Made by a program: the position numbers and the translations under genes. A stretch of DNA of 64,000 bases from Fen-1231 sp035286465. Lineage in GTDB: Bacteria; Gemmatimonadota; Gemmatimonadetes; Gemmatimonadales; Gemmatimonadaceae. Where the stretch lies: the NCBI GenBank assembly GCA_035286465.1, contig DATEDF010000089.1, positions 62,001 to 126,000 on the forward strand, read 5' to 3'. Shown in pieces: positions 33,212 through 42,121 of this stretch. Each line of letters opens with the position of its first letter. The stretch's first letter is position 1. Below the pieces are notes generated by a model. That model ran no database searches and had not been told where the DNA came from. It saw only the letters and a program-made list of their open reading frames with translations.

Positions 33212-34963
33212 TCAGGCGCCGAGTGACTCGAGCCCCCCCTCGGCCGTGAGCCCTGCGGTGAGCGCCGCTTCAGCCGCCTGCGCGGTGCCCGCTTCCAGCG
33301 CCTCGGCCGCCGCGGCCGCGGCCACCGAGGTGTGCATCCCGCGCACGATCTGCTTCACACGCGCCACCGAGCGCGGCGCGACGCTCAGATTCCGGATGCC
33401 GAGCCCGATGAGCGCGAACGCCGTCAACGGCTCCGACGCCATCTCGCCGCAGACGCTGACCTCGAGGCCGTGCGCGAGGCCCACGTCGAGCGTGCGCCGG
33501 ATGAGGCGGAGGACGGCGGGATGCAGCGGCGTGAAGCGCGAGGCCAGCCCGGCGTGGCCGCGGTCCACGGCGAGCGTGTATTGCACGAGGTCGTTCGTCC
33601 CGATGCTGAAGAACGCGACGTCCTTCGCGAGCGCGTCGGCGGTCATCGCGGCGGCGGGCGTTTCGACCATCACGCCGAGCGGGACGTCGGCCCGGTGCGG
33701 AACGCCGCGCGCCGCCAGCTCGCGCGCGGCCTCGGCGAGGAGGAAACGCGCCTCGCGCACCTCGTCCAGCGTCACGACGAGCGGGAGCATGATGCGCACG
33801 TCGCCGCCCACCGCCGCGCGGAGGAGCGCACGGAGCTGCGTCTTGAAGATCTCCGGCTGGTCGAGGCACATCCGGATGGCGCGCCAGCCGAGAAACGGAT
33901 TCGGTTCGTGCGGGTAGCCGCCCACCGGGAGCTTGTCCGCGCCGACGTCGAAGGTGCGGATGATGACCGGATGGCCCGCGAACGCCGCGACGACACCGGC
34001 ATACGCCTCGAGCTGCTCCTCTTCGTCGGGCATCGTGGCGCGACCCACCACCAGGAACTCGGTGCGCATCAGCCCGACGCCCTCGGCGCCGCTCGTGGCG
34101 GCGGCGCGCGCCTCGTCGGGGAGGTCCACGTTCGCGCGCAGCACGATGCGCACGCCGTCCGCCGTGACCGACTCCTCGCGCGCGACCCGCGCGAGCAGCT
34201 CCCCCTGCCGCCGCTCTCGTTGGGTGCGCGTCGCGGCGGCGGCCAGTTCGGCGGCCGTCGGCCGCGCGATGAGGGTCCCCGCCGTGCCGTCGAGGATCGC
34301 CTGGTCGCCCGTCTCGAGGCGGCTCGTGACGTCGAGCAGGCCGACGACCGCTGGGAGGCCGACCGAGCGCGCGAGGATCGCGACGTGCGAGGTGCGCGTG
34401 CCGGCGTCGGTCGCGATGCCCCCGACGCACTCGCGGTCAATCTGCACCGTGAGGCTCGGAGTCAGGTCGTGCGTGACGAGAATGGCGTTGGCGCCCTTCG
34501 AGACGTCCACCAGGTCGTAGTCGGGAAGCCCCATCAGGATCGAGAGCACGCGGATGTGGACGTCGAGCAGATCGCCCACGCGCTCGCGCATCATCGCGTG
34601 AGGCGAGCGGGCGAAGTGCTCGCGCCATTCGTGCATCACGACGTCGAACGCCCGCTCTGCCGAGAAGTTCTGGTGCACGACGGACTCGACGCGGCCGCGC
34701 AGCTCCGCGTCCTCGATGATCGAGATCTGGACGTCGAAGATCGCGGCTTCGCCGGGGCCCGCGTGTCGCGCGGCGCGCTCGCGCACCTGCTTGAGGCGTT
34801 CCACGGCCCGCGTGAACGCGTCGTGCACGCGCGCGATCTCGCGCGTCACTTCGTCCTCGCCGATCACGCGCATCGGGACCTCGGGCACCTCCCAGCGCAG
34901 GAGGTGGACCGCGCCCACGACGATGCCCGGCGAGGCGGGAATCCCGGTCAGGAGGGACGGCAT
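33212..34963 (-). CDS. ptsI: PTS enzyme I
   Basis: Transfers phosphate from PEP to HPr. The 583-aa protein has the HPr-binding helical domain, the active-site His193 in TRTSHVAILAR, and the C-terminal PEP domain with FFSIGTNDLVQYTLAVDR. ATG 34963 follows the HPr stop by 13 bases. An Ala-rich tail of about 40 residues extends past the usual end. It is the last gene of the long operon. Confidence 0.96.
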   Translation of the reverse strand: MPSLLTGIPASPGIVVGAVHLLRWEVPEVPMRVIGEDEVTREIARVHDAFTRAVERLKQVRERAARHAGPGEAAIFDVQISIIEDAELRGRVESVVHQNFSAERAFDVVMHEWREHFARSPHAMMRERVGDLLDVHIRVLSILMGLPDYDLVDVSKGANAILVTHDLTPSLTVQIDRECVGGIATDAGTRTSHVAILARSVGLPAVVGLLDVTSRLETGDQAILDGTAGTLIARPTAAELAAAATRTQRERRQGELLARVAREESVTADGVRIVLRANVDLPDEARAAATSGAEGVGLMRTEFLVVGRATMPDEEEQLEAYAGVVAAFAGHPVIIRTFDVGADKLPVGGYPHEPNPFLGWRAIRMCLDQPEIFKTQLRALLRAAVGGDVRIMLPLVVTLDEVREARFLLAEAARELAARGVPHRADVPLGVMVETPAAAMTADALAKDVAFFSIGTNDLVQYTLAVDRGHAGLASRFTPLHPAVLRLIRRTLDVGLAHGLEVSVCGEMASEPLTAFALIGLGIRNLSVAPRSVARVKQIVRGMHTSVAAAAAAEALEAGTAQAAEAALTAGLTAEGGLESLGA

Positions 34964-34976
34964 GGTCGAAACGGCC

Positions 34977-35243
34977 TCAGGCTTCGCCGAAATGGCCGCC
35001 GACGAGCGCCACGAGCTCCCGCACCGCCTCCGCCGCGTCGTCGCCGTCGGCACGCACGGTGAGTTCGGCTCCCTTCTCGGCGGCCAGCATCATCACGCCC
35101 ATGATACTCTTCCCGTTCACCTCGAGGTCGTCGCGCGCGAGCGTGATATGCGACGCGAAGCGCGCCGCCGCCTTGACGATCTCGGCGGCGGGACGCGCGT
35201 GGATCCCATGGCTGTTCACGACCGTCACGCGGTCTTCGACCAT
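34977..35243 (-). CDS. ptsH: Phosphocarrier protein HPr
   Basis: An 88-aa phosphocarrier with active-site His15 in SHGIHARPAAE and Ser46 in GKSIMGVMML. Ser46 is the HPr-kinase site, and hprK lies four genes upstream, so both phosphorylation routes are available. Its ATG overlaps the EIID stop (TGATG). Confidence 0.96.
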   Translation of the reverse strand: MVEDRVTVVNSHGIHARPAAEIVKAAARFASHITLARDDLEVNGKSIMGVMMLAAEKGAELTVRADGDDAAEAVRELVALVGGHFGEA

Positions 35244-36004
35244 CAACGCACCGCAGCGAAGAGTATGAATGCGGCCAGCCCCACCACGGCGAGGCTCCAC
35301 CCCTCGACGCGGCCGTGGAGGCGCGTGAGGGCCGCCGCGCCCAGCGCGGCGGCGGCGAGCAGGAGCGTGAACGTCCCGAGCGCGGGACCCGCGACGGCGT
35401 GCAGCGCGAGTGGCAGCGCGGCACCGGCCAGACACGCCGTGGCGCGCGCCACGTGCGACGGTCCCCGGCGCAGGAATGGAGCCCCGAGCGCCGGGGCAAC
35501 CCGAAGCCCGTCCCGGAACCCCACGCGCATCCCCCAGGCGCGGAGCGCCGCGTGTCCCGCGTTGTATGATCCCAGAAAGAGCAGCACAACGCCAGCGCTC
35601 GACACCCCGAGCCCGAACGCGAGCAACCCGAGCAGGGCGCACGCCGGGAGCCATCCGGCCCAGATGAGCCGGTCGCCCACGCTGCCGAGCGGCCCGCTGC
35701 AGGCGGTGCGAAAGCGCTCGATGCGTTCCGGGGCCTCGCCCTCGAGTTCGGCGCGCGCGAGCGCGCCGACCGCGACGCTCGCCAGATACGGGTGCGCGTT
35801 GAAGTACCCGCCCTGGCGGGCGAGCGCCGCGCGATACGCCGCGCCGCCTTTCCCGCCCGGCAGGAGGCGGAGCGCCGGCTCGACGGCGAACGCGATGCCG
35901 TTGCCCAGCAGCGTCTCGTAGTTCCACGACCCCTGCACGGCGAACAACCGCGCGAAGATCGCCGCGCGCGTGGCGAACGGCAGGTGGGGCGTGCCGGCCG
36001 TCAT
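35243..36004 (-). CDS. PTS mannose/fructose/sorbose family EIID
   Basis: One of two membrane subunits of a mannose-family PTS permease. The 253-aa product carries the EIID landmarks QGSWNYETLLGNGIAFA (about 24-40), GYFNAHPYLASVAVGA and GPLGSVGDRLIWAG. It is slightly shorter than typical EIID proteins (about 270-280 aa). It overlaps EIIC upstream (ATGA) and HPr downstream. Confidence 0.9.
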   Translation of the reverse strand: MTAGTPHLPFATRAAIFARLFAVQGSWNYETLLGNGIAFAVEPALRLLPGGKGGAAYRAALARQGGYFNAHPYLASVAVGALARAELEGEAPERIERFRTACSGPLGSVGDRLIWAGWLPACALLGLLAFGLGVSSAGVVLLFLGSYNAGHAALRAWGMRVGFRDGLRVAPALGAPFLRRGPSHVARATACLAGAALPLALHAVAGPALGTFTLLLAAAALGAAALTRLHGRVEGWSLAVVGLAAFILFAAVR

Positions 36005-36687
36005 TGCGCGAGGACGAGCCCGCCGCCGGCGGCGAGGCCGCCGGCCAGGAACCAGCGCGCGCCCTTCGTGGTGTGGATGACGCGCCAGATCGCCGAACCC
36101 GCCGTGGCGCCCGCGAGCGCCAGGAGAAACACGCGGGAGGGGGCGGCACCGGCCGTCGCCCCGCTGAGCAGCGCGCGCTCGAGCGGGAGGAAGACGGCGA
36201 GCGAGAGCCAGGTCACCGCGCCGCCTCGCACGAAGTCGGCGGTGAGCCCCCGGAGTTGAAGCGCAGTGACCGCGGAGGCAGAGCCCTGCGCGAGCGCGTC
36301 GCGCATCCCGTGGGCCCAGCGCCCGATGAGGCGACGGAGCGCGACCATGGTCCACCCGGCGCCCCACGCCACGAGCAACGCGGCGCAGACCGCCGCCGGG
36401 AGCGCGGCCGCGGAGTCGTCGTGCTGCAGCGCGAAGAGAGCACCGCCCACGACACCCGCGGTGCCCCATTCGGGATAGCGGCTGGCGCCGAACGGGAGCG
36501 TGTCGAGCGCAAAGAGCTCGAGGACGGCGCCCGCGATGAGCCCCTGCCCCGGTTGGCCCACGAGCGCGCCGGCGAGCGTGGCCGAGACCAGCGGGCGCGA
36601 GACCATGGCCTGCGGGAAGCTCACGACGTCGAGGCCCAGGAGCGCCCCGAGCAGCGCGAGCGGCAGGAGCTCGGCCGCGAAGGTCAT
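36001..36687 (-). CDS. PTS mannose-family EIIC
   Basis: A 228-aa membrane permease subunit with about seven hydrophobic segments. QAMVSRPLVSATLAGALVGQ (about 26-45) followed by ALDTLPFGASRYPEWGTAGV is typical of EIIC-Man. It is somewhat shorter than usual (about 260 aa). It overlaps EIIB and EIID by four bases each. The sugar specificity cannot be read. Confidence 0.88.
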   Translation of the reverse strand: MTFAAELLPLALLGALLGLDVVSFPQAMVSRPLVSATLAGALVGQPGQGLIAGAVLELFALDTLPFGASRYPEWGTAGVVGGALFALQHDDSAAALPAAVCAALLVAWGAGWTMVALRRLIGRWAHGMRDALAQGSASAVTALQLRGLTADFVRGGAVTWLSLAVFLPLERALLSGATAGAAPSRVFLLALAGATAGSAIWRVIHTTKGARWFLAGGLAAGGGLVLAQ

Positions 36688-37172
36688 TCGGGGGCGCCCG
36701 CGAGCACGCGGGCCAGGGACACGGGGGTCGCGCCGGGCACGTCCTGCGCCGTGACGACGATGCCGCGGTCGGCGAGTGCGCGCAGCGCGCGCTCCTCCTC
36801 GGGCGCCAGGAACACGTATCGCAGGCGCGCGGCACGTCCCGGCCGGTGGTGCACGCCACCGAGGTTCACCGCCCTGATGAGGCGAGAACCCTCGACCAGC
36901 TTCCGCATCGTCTCCACGTCCGCGGTGAGGAGGAGTCCACGGTCGGCCCGTGCCTCGTACTCCGCGAGATGCTCGAGGGCGCTCGCCACGGACTCGAAGC
37001 GCACCTCCATCTCCGGCGGCACGCCCATCCGGTAGAGTTCCTGCTCCCACTCGCTCGCCGCGACGGCATCGTCCACCAGCACGATGAACCCGAGTTGGAG
37101 CGGCTGGCCCCAGCCGACGACGACCTGGCCGTGGACGAGACGGTCGTCTATGCGATAGAGCTCAATGGGCAC
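36684..37172 (-). CDS. PTS mannose-family EIIB
   Basis: A 162-aa cytoplasmic phosphotransfer subunit with the active-site His14 in RIDDRLVHGQVV and the following GWGQPL. The GTG start at 37172 lies inside the 3' end of the EIIA gene (11-base overlap). It accepts phosphate from EIIA-His and passes it to the sugar. Confidence 0.93.
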   Translation of the reverse strand: MPIELYRIDDRLVHGQVVVGWGQPLQLGFIVLVDDAVAASEWEQELYRMGVPPEMEVRFESVASALEHLAEYEARADRGLLLTADVETMRKLVEGSRLIRAVNLGGVHHRPGRAARLRYVFLAPEEERALRALADRGIVVTAQDVPGATPVSLARVLAGAPE

Positions 37173-37584
37173 CGCCGCCCTCCGCCGCGGTGAAGGCGAC
37201 GATCGCCTCGCGGCCCCGCTCGGCCGCGCGCCGCGCGGCGGTCGGGACGTCCCCGCCCTTCAGCGCGAAGTCGAGGAGCATCGAGAGATTCGCGCCGGTC
37301 ACGACGGCAAGCCCGGCGTGCTCGCGCGCGAGGCGGCGCGCGGCGATCGTGCAGCTGCCCGCGGGAAGGTCCGTGAACACCACGCGCGCGCGGTGCGCGG
37401 CGACGGCCTCGCGCAGCGCCGCGTCGAGCGCGGCGCTGTCGAGGCCCGCGTTGCTCAGGCCCCGGAAGACCTCTCCCCTCCCACTGATCAGCTCGACGGC
37501 CGAGATGACGCCGGCCGCGAAACCGCCGTGACCCGCCACGACGGCACGCGGCCCCTCGCGCGGGGCCTCGGCGCTACTCGGCAT
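37162..37584 (-). CDS. PTS mannose-family EIIA
   Basis: A 140-aa subunit with the phosphorylatable His19 in VVAGHGGFAAG and FTDLPAGSCTIAARR, as in EIIA-Man. ATG 37584 lies inside the end of hprK. It receives phosphate from HPr. With EIIB, EIIC and EIID it forms a complete permease. Confidence 0.92.
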   Translation of the reverse strand: MPSSAEAPREGPRAVVAGHGGFAAGVISAVELISGRGEVFRGLSNAGLDSAALDAALREAVAAHRARVVFTDLPAGSCTIAARRLAREHAGLAVVTGANLSMLLDFALKGGDVPTAARRAAERGREAIVAFTAAEGGGAH

Positions 37585-38542
37585 CGTCCTGGAGGTAGCG
37601 CCCCCGGTCGGCGGCCTGCCGCATCCTGGCCTTGAGCCGCTCGTTGAATGCCTCGGCCGCGTCCACCCCACTGTAGCGCAGGAGGTGATTCATCGCGATC
37701 ACTTCCGCGATCACCGTGAGGTTCTTGCCGGGATTGAGGGGTACGGTGATCAGGGGCAGCTCGACCTCGAGGATCGTGGTGGTCTCACCGTCGAGCCCGG
37801 TCCGCTCCACGTTCGCGAGCGCGTCCCACGGCTCGAGGGCGACGACGACCTCGACCCGCTTCTGTTGCCGCACGGAGCGGATGCCGAAAATCTTCGGGAT
37901 GTCAATGAGCCCGACGCCGCGAATCTCCATGTGGTGTCGCGAGAGCTCGTGCCCGCGCCCGATCACGATGCCGGCGCCGCGCCGCGTGCAGATGACCACG
38001 TCGTCGGCGACGAGCCGGTGGCCCCGCTCCACGAGGTCGAGCACGCACTCGGACTTGCCGATGCCGCTGGCGCCCGTGAAGAGGAGGCCGACACCGAAGA
38101 CGTCGGCGAGCGAACCGTGGAGCGTGGCGCTCGGCGCGAACTGGCTCTCCATGAACGGCGTGATGCGCCGGTAGAACTCGAGCGTCCTGAGCGCCGAGCG
38201 CAGGATGGCGACGCCGGCCGCCTGCGCTTCCTCGTCGAACCCCGGGGGGAGGGCGAGCCCCTTGGTGACCATCACGCAGGGCATCGGATACGCGAAGAAG
38301 GTGCGCAGCGTGCGGCGCCGGTCCGCCTCGCTGAGCGAGGCGAGGTAGGAGACTTCCGTCTGGCCGAGCACCTGCACGCGCTCGTGGACGAAGCGCCCCG
38401 TATAGCCGACGAGGACGAGGCCGGGCCCCGAGGCGTCGGGCATCGTCACCTCGCGCTCGAGCCCCCTGGGGCTGCCGAGCAGCTCGAGCTGCAGGACGTC
38501 CTTGAGACGCTCGAAGAACTGCGCGACGGTGAGCGGCGGCAT
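37574..38542 (-). CDS. hprK: HPr kinase/phosphorylase
   Basis: Phosphorylates and dephosphorylates Ser46 of HPr according to metabolic state. The 322-aa protein has the Walker A GASGIGKS (157-164), His142 in the N-terminal-to-core junction, and the signature EIRGVGLIDIPKIFG (206-220). It overlaps raiA (TGATG) and EIIA (11 bases), a proteobacteria-like raiA-hprK arrangement, but no rapZ or rpoN gene is next to it. Confidence 0.96.
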   Translation of the reverse strand: MPPLTVAQFFERLKDVLQLELLGSPRGLEREVTMPDASGPGLVLVGYTGRFVHERVQVLGQTEVSYLASLSEADRRRTLRTFFAYPMPCVMVTKGLALPPGFDEEAQAAGVAILRSALRTLEFYRRITPFMESQFAPSATLHGSLADVFGVGLLFTGASGIGKSECVLDLVERGHRLVADDVVICTRRGAGIVIGRGHELSRHHMEIRGVGLIDIPKIFGIRSVRQQKRVEVVVALEPWDALANVERTGLDGETTTILEVELPLITVPLNPGKNLTVIAEVIAMNHLLRYSGVDAAEAFNERLKARMRQAADRGRYLQDDAE

Positions 38543-38862
38543 CAGTCGCGACGGGCGCGCGCGCGGTGCGCGCGGGCGCGCGGGGTGCGGCGTTTCTCGC
38601 GCTCCATCTGGGCGCCGAGACGCGCGAGGGCGCGCGCCACGGCGGGACCGAAGGAGAGGTCCTCCGCCGTGGCCACGAGCGGCGCGTGCCGCGGCGCGTG
38701 CAGCACGACCTCCACGCGCCGCCCGCTTCGCCCCTCGTCGAAACGGACCACCGCGTCCACGGCGCGCGGGAGCCGCGCGGCCGCCTTCTCGACCATCCGT
38801 TCGATCTTGCGCCGCATCGCCTCGGAAACGTCGGCCCCGTTCAGCTTGAGCACGATTTCCAC
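38542..38862 (-). CDS. hpf: Ribosome hibernation promoting factor, short form
   Basis: A 106-aa HPF/RaiA-type protein that binds the ribosome A/P sites and silences it in stationary phase. Seen are VLKLNGADVSEAMRRKIERM, VVRFDEGRSGRRVEVVLHAP and an Arg-rich tail. It lacks the C-terminal dimerisation domain of long HPF. The GTG start at 38862 has GGGAGG about ten bases upstream. It is co-transcribed and coupled with hprK. Confidence 0.88.
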   Translation of the reverse strand: MEIVLKLNGADVSEAMRRKIERMVEKAAARLPRAVDAVVRFDEGRSGRRVEVVLHAPRHAPLVATAEDLSFGPAVARALARLGAQMEREKRRTPRARAHRARARRD

Positions 38863-38867
38863 CGCCG

Positions 38868-39977
38868 CTATCCTCCCGACTGCAGTACGCGCGCGAGGTG
38901 CGCCTCGGTGGCGTCGGCCGCGCGCGTCCAGGTAAAGGTTTCGGCGAAGGCGCGGGCGCGAGCGCCCATCGCCTCCACGAGTTCGCGCGAGGCCGCCAGA
39001 CGGCGGAACGCGGCGGCCATCGCGGCCACGTCGCCGTGCGGCACGAGGAACCCCGTGTCGCCGTTCCGCACCGACTCGCGAATTCCCGGTGAGTTCGATG
39101 CCACGACCGGCGTCGCGCACGCCTCGGCCTCCACGTTGGTGAGCCCCCAGCCTTCCTTCGGCGACGCGAGGGCCACCGCCCACGCGCGTCGAAGGAGCGC
39201 GAGCTTGTCCGCCTCGCTGATGAAGCCAAGAAACCGCACGCGCGCCCCGAGGTCAAGCGACCGCGCGAGCGTTTCGAGCGCCGGCCGGGAGTCGCCCGCG
39301 CCGGCGATCTCGAGGGTCGCCTCCGCGTGGCCCAACGCGGCGAACGCGCGGATCACGAGGTCCACCCGCTTGTATTTCTTGAGACGGCCGACGTAGGCGA
39401 ATGTCGGGTGGGGCGCTCGGCGCGCGGGGTCCGGCGTGTACCGATCGAAGCGCACGCCCGGGTAGATCACCTCGACGTGCGCCCGGGGAATGCCGCGGGC
39501 CACGAGGTCGTCGGCGGTGCTCTCGCTGATCGCCTGGAACGGGGCGTGGCGGTAGACCAGCGGGAGCGGCCGCTCGCTCAGCCAGACGGCGGTCGCGAGC
39601 GGCCACGGCAACTCCTGGAATGCGGTGCCCCCGAAGAGGTGGGGTACGCACGCCACGCACCGCGCGCGCGCGCCCCAGAGCGGCGTGCCGAGCGGCGCCT
39701 TGTTGATGTCCTCCAGCAGGAGGTCGAAGGGACGCGCGCGGAGATGGCGCCACCAGTACCCGAACACCTTGAGCGCGAAGGTGTGTCGCGTGCCGACGCG
39801 GTGGACGTCGAGGCCGCCCAGCATCGCCCGGGGCGGGCAGCCGGGCCAGCCGCCGCAGAGCAGGGTGATCGCGTGCCCGCGCGCGGCGAGCCGCTCGAAG
39901 ATCTCGTGCAGGTGAATCTCCGCGCCGCCGGCGAGCGGGTTCTCCCGGTCCTGCCAGTTCACGATGAGGAGCTTCAC
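38868..39977 (-). CDS. GT4-family glycosyltransferase
   Basis: A 369-aa GT-B fold enzyme: the N-terminal domain has GGAEIHLHEIFERLAARGH, the C-terminal domain YVGRLKKYKRVDLVIRAF, then SPKEGWGLTNVEAEACATPV (donor-binding EX7E). It transfers a sugar from a nucleotide donor; acceptor unknown, probably a surface polysaccharide. The GTG start overlaps the nusB TGA (GTGA). Confidence 0.9.
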   Translation of the reverse strand: MKLLIVNWQDRENPLAGGAEIHLHEIFERLAARGHAITLLCGGWPGCPPRAMLGGLDVHRVGTRHTFALKVFGYWWRHLRARPFDLLLEDINKAPLGTPLWGARARCVACVPHLFGGTAFQELPWPLATAVWLSERPLPLVYRHAPFQAISESTADDLVARGIPRAHVEVIYPGVRFDRYTPDPARRAPHPTFAYVGRLKKYKRVDLVIRAFAALGHAEATLEIAGAGDSRPALETLARSLDLGARVRFLGFISEADKLALLRRAWAVALASPKEGWGLTNVEAEACATPVVASNSPGIRESVRNGDTGFLVPHGDVAAMAAAFRRLAASRELVEAMGARARAFAETFTWTRAADATEAHLARVLQSGG

Positions 39978-40390
39978 CGGAGACGGCCCATCCGCCGGGC
40001 GAGCGCGTCGAGCACGCCGTTGACGAAGCGCGCGCTCTGCGCGCTCCCGAACCGCTCGGCCAGCCGCACCGCCTCCTGGAGGACGACGCGCGGCGGAGTG
40101 ACGCCCTCCTGCAACTCGGCCGCGCCGAGGCGCAGCACGCAGCGCTCGATCACGCCCAGGCGCTCGAGGCGCCAGTTCGTGGTGACCGCCCGCAGCGCCG
40201 CGTCGAGCCCGGCCGCGTCGGCGGCGACCACGCGGAGAAGGTTCTCCGCGAAGGCGCGCTCGTCCGCCGCGACGCCGAGGTCATCCCAGATCGCCGCCGC
40301 CACACGCGCCAGATCGTCGCGCTCGCGCAGGTCCCACGCGTAGAGCGCCTGCAGCGCGCGGGAGCGGCCGCGCGTCTCAACTCGCGCCAT
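39974..40390 (-). CDS. nusB: Transcription antitermination factor NusB
   Basis: A 138-aa RNA-binding factor that, with NusE, acts on rRNA antitermination. Seen are RSRALQALYAWDL near the start, NWRLERLGVIERCVLRLGAAEL and RFVNGVLDAL. ATG 40390 lies inside the ribH end (14-base overlap). The ribBA-ribH-nusB order is widespread. Confidence 0.95.
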   Translation of the reverse strand: MARVETRGRSRALQALYAWDLRERDDLARVAAAIWDDLGVAADERAFAENLLRVVAADAAGLDAALRAVTTNWRLERLGVIERCVLRLGAAELQEGVTPPRVVLQEAVRLAERFGSAQSARFVNGVLDALARRMGRLR

Positions 40391-40877
40391 CGGGCGAGGG
40401 GTCGTCGTGCGCCGTGTCGAGACGCTCGAGGAGATCGGCCATCTCGAGCGCGGCGAGCGCCGCGTCCCATCCCTTGTTGCCGTGGGCACCGCCGGCGCGC
40501 GCTCCGGCCTGCTCGTCGGTGTCGGTCGTCAGCACCCCGAAACCGATCGGCACGTTGAACTCGCGCTGCAGCGCCGCGAGCCCACGCGCCGCTTCGCTCG
40601 CGATGTACTCGAAGTGGGGGGTCTCGCCCCGGATCACTGCGCCGACCGCCACGATCCCGTCGTAGCGGTCGGTGGCGAGCAGCCGCTCGACCGCCACCGG
40701 AAGCTCCCATGCGCCCGGGACCCAGACCACGTCCACGTCCTCGAACGCCGCGCCGTGGCGCGCCAGGCAGTCCACCGCGCCGTCCACCAGCCGCTTGGTG
40801 ATCTCGCTGTTGAAGCGGCTCCCGACGACGGCGAAGCGGCGGCCCGCCCCGCGCGGCACGCCCGCGAACTCGGCCAT
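40377..40877 (-). CDS. ribH: 6,7-dimethyl-8-ribityllumazine synthase
   Basis: Condenses the RibA/RibD pathway product with dihydroxybutanone phosphate. The 166-aa protein has VVGSRFNSEITKRLVDGA, PGAWELPVAVERL and GAVIRGETPHFEYIASE, with the catalytic His in the last. ATG 40877 overlaps the ribBA stop (TGATG). Confidence 0.96.
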   Translation of the reverse strand: MAEFAGVPRGAGRRFAVVGSRFNSEITKRLVDGAVDCLARHGAAFEDVDVVWVPGAWELPVAVERLLATDRYDGIVAVGAVIRGETPHFEYIASEAARGLAALQREFNVPIGFGVLTTDTDEQAGARAGGAHGNKGWDAALAALEMADLLERLDTAHDDPSPDGAS

Positions 40878-42094
40878 CAGAGCGCGCGCAAGTGCCCGAG
40901 CTTCCGGCGCTTCGTCTCGAGATACTCCGCGTTCTCTTCGGACGCCGGCGCGTCGAGCGGCACGCGCTCGTGCACCCGCAGGCCGTACCCCTCGAGCCCC
41001 ACCATCTTCCGCGGGTTGTTCGTGATCGGCTTGATCGAGCGGAGACCCAGGTCGAGCAGAATCTGCGCGCCGATCCCGTAGTTGCGCTTGTCGGGGGCGA
41101 AGCCGAGCCGCTCGTTCGCTTCGACGGTGTCGGCGCCGGTGTCCTGCAGCTCGTAGGCCTTGAGCTTGTTGAGCAGGCCGATCCCCCGGCCCTCCTGGTC
41201 GAGGTAGACGACGACGCCCCGGCCTTCGCGCGCGATCATCTCCATCGCGTTATGCAGCTGCCAGCGACAGTCGCACCGCCGCGAGTGGAACACGTCGCCG
41301 GTCAGGCAGCGCGAGTGCATCCGCACGAGGACGCCGTCGCCGTCCTGCACGTCTCCGAAGACGAGCGCCACGTGCTCGTGCGTGTCCACGTCGTTCCGGT
41401 AGCCGATGATCCGGAACTCACCGAAGTCGGTGGGCAGGCGGGCTTCGGCGACGCGATGCACGAGGCGCTCGTTGCGGAGGCGATGCGCGACGAGCTGCGC
41501 GACCGTGATGAACGTGAGCCCGTGCCGTGCCGCGAAGATCTCGAGCTCCGGACGCTTGGCCGTCGTGCCGTCGGCGGTGAGGATCTCGCAGATGACGCCG
41601 GCGGGCTGGAGCCCGGCGAGCCGCGTGAGGTCCACGGCGGCCTCCGTGTGGCCCACGCGCTGCAGCACGCCGCCCTCGCGGGCGCGCAGCGGATGCACGT
41701 GCCCCGGGCGGTGCAGGTCGGCGGGCTGCGCGTTCGGATTCGCCGCCACGCGGATCGTCGTGGCCTGGTCGGAGGCGCTGATCCCCGTCGTCACGCCGAA
41801 GCGCGGCGCCGCATCAATCGTCACCGTGAACGCCGTGCGCATCAGGTCGGTGTTCTCGGGCCCCATCGCCGGGAGCTGGAGCTGCGCCACCTTCTCGGGG
41901 CTCAGGGCGAGACAGATCATCCCCTTCGCCTGCATCAGGAAGTTCACCATCTCCGGCGTGATGAACTCCGCGGCGCAGATGAGGTCGCCTTCGTTCTCCC
42001 GGTCCTCGTCGTCGGCGACGACGAGGAACTTCCCCGCGTGAAGGTCGTTGACCGCTTGCTCTATGGTGCCGAAGGGCATGAGAACCTCAGACAT
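40877..42094 (-). CDS. ribBA: Bifunctional DHBP synthase / GTP cyclohydrolase II
   Basis: It performs the two entry reactions of riboflavin synthesis. The 405-aa protein has the RibB domain (1 to about 205: DDEDRENEGDLI, RPGHVHPLRA, RVGHTEAAVDL) and the RibA domain with zinc cysteines in SRCLTGDVFHSRRCDC, the DQEGRGIGL loop and NNPRKMVGLEGYGL. ATG 42094 lies 27 bp after ribE; ATG 42079 would shorten it by five residues. Confidence 0.97.
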   Translation of the reverse strand: MSEVLMPFGTIEQAVNDLHAGKFLVVADDEDRENEGDLICAAEFITPEMVNFLMQAKGMICLALSPEKVAQLQLPAMGPENTDLMRTAFTVTIDAAPRFGVTTGISASDQATTIRVAANPNAQPADLHRPGHVHPLRAREGGVLQRVGHTEAAVDLTRLAGLQPAGVICEILTADGTTAKRPELEIFAARHGLTFITVAQLVAHRLRNERLVHRVAEARLPTDFGEFRIIGYRNDVDTHEHVALVFGDVQDGDGVLVRMHSRCLTGDVFHSRRCDCRWQLHNAMEMIAREGRGVVVYLDQEGRGIGLLNKLKAYELQDTGADTVEANERLGFAPDKRNYGIGAQILLDLGLRSIKPITNNPRKMVGLEGYGLRVHERVPLDAPASEENAEYLETKRRKLGHLRAL

Positions 42095-42121
42095 GAGACG
42101 GCAGACGTCGCACGGCGGACA

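Noticed and set aside
42095..42121. Full member of the inverted-repeat family between ribE and ribBA
   Set aside because: It holds a few similar words (GTCTGCCGTCTCATGTCTG) but is only 27 bp long with no pairing arm.
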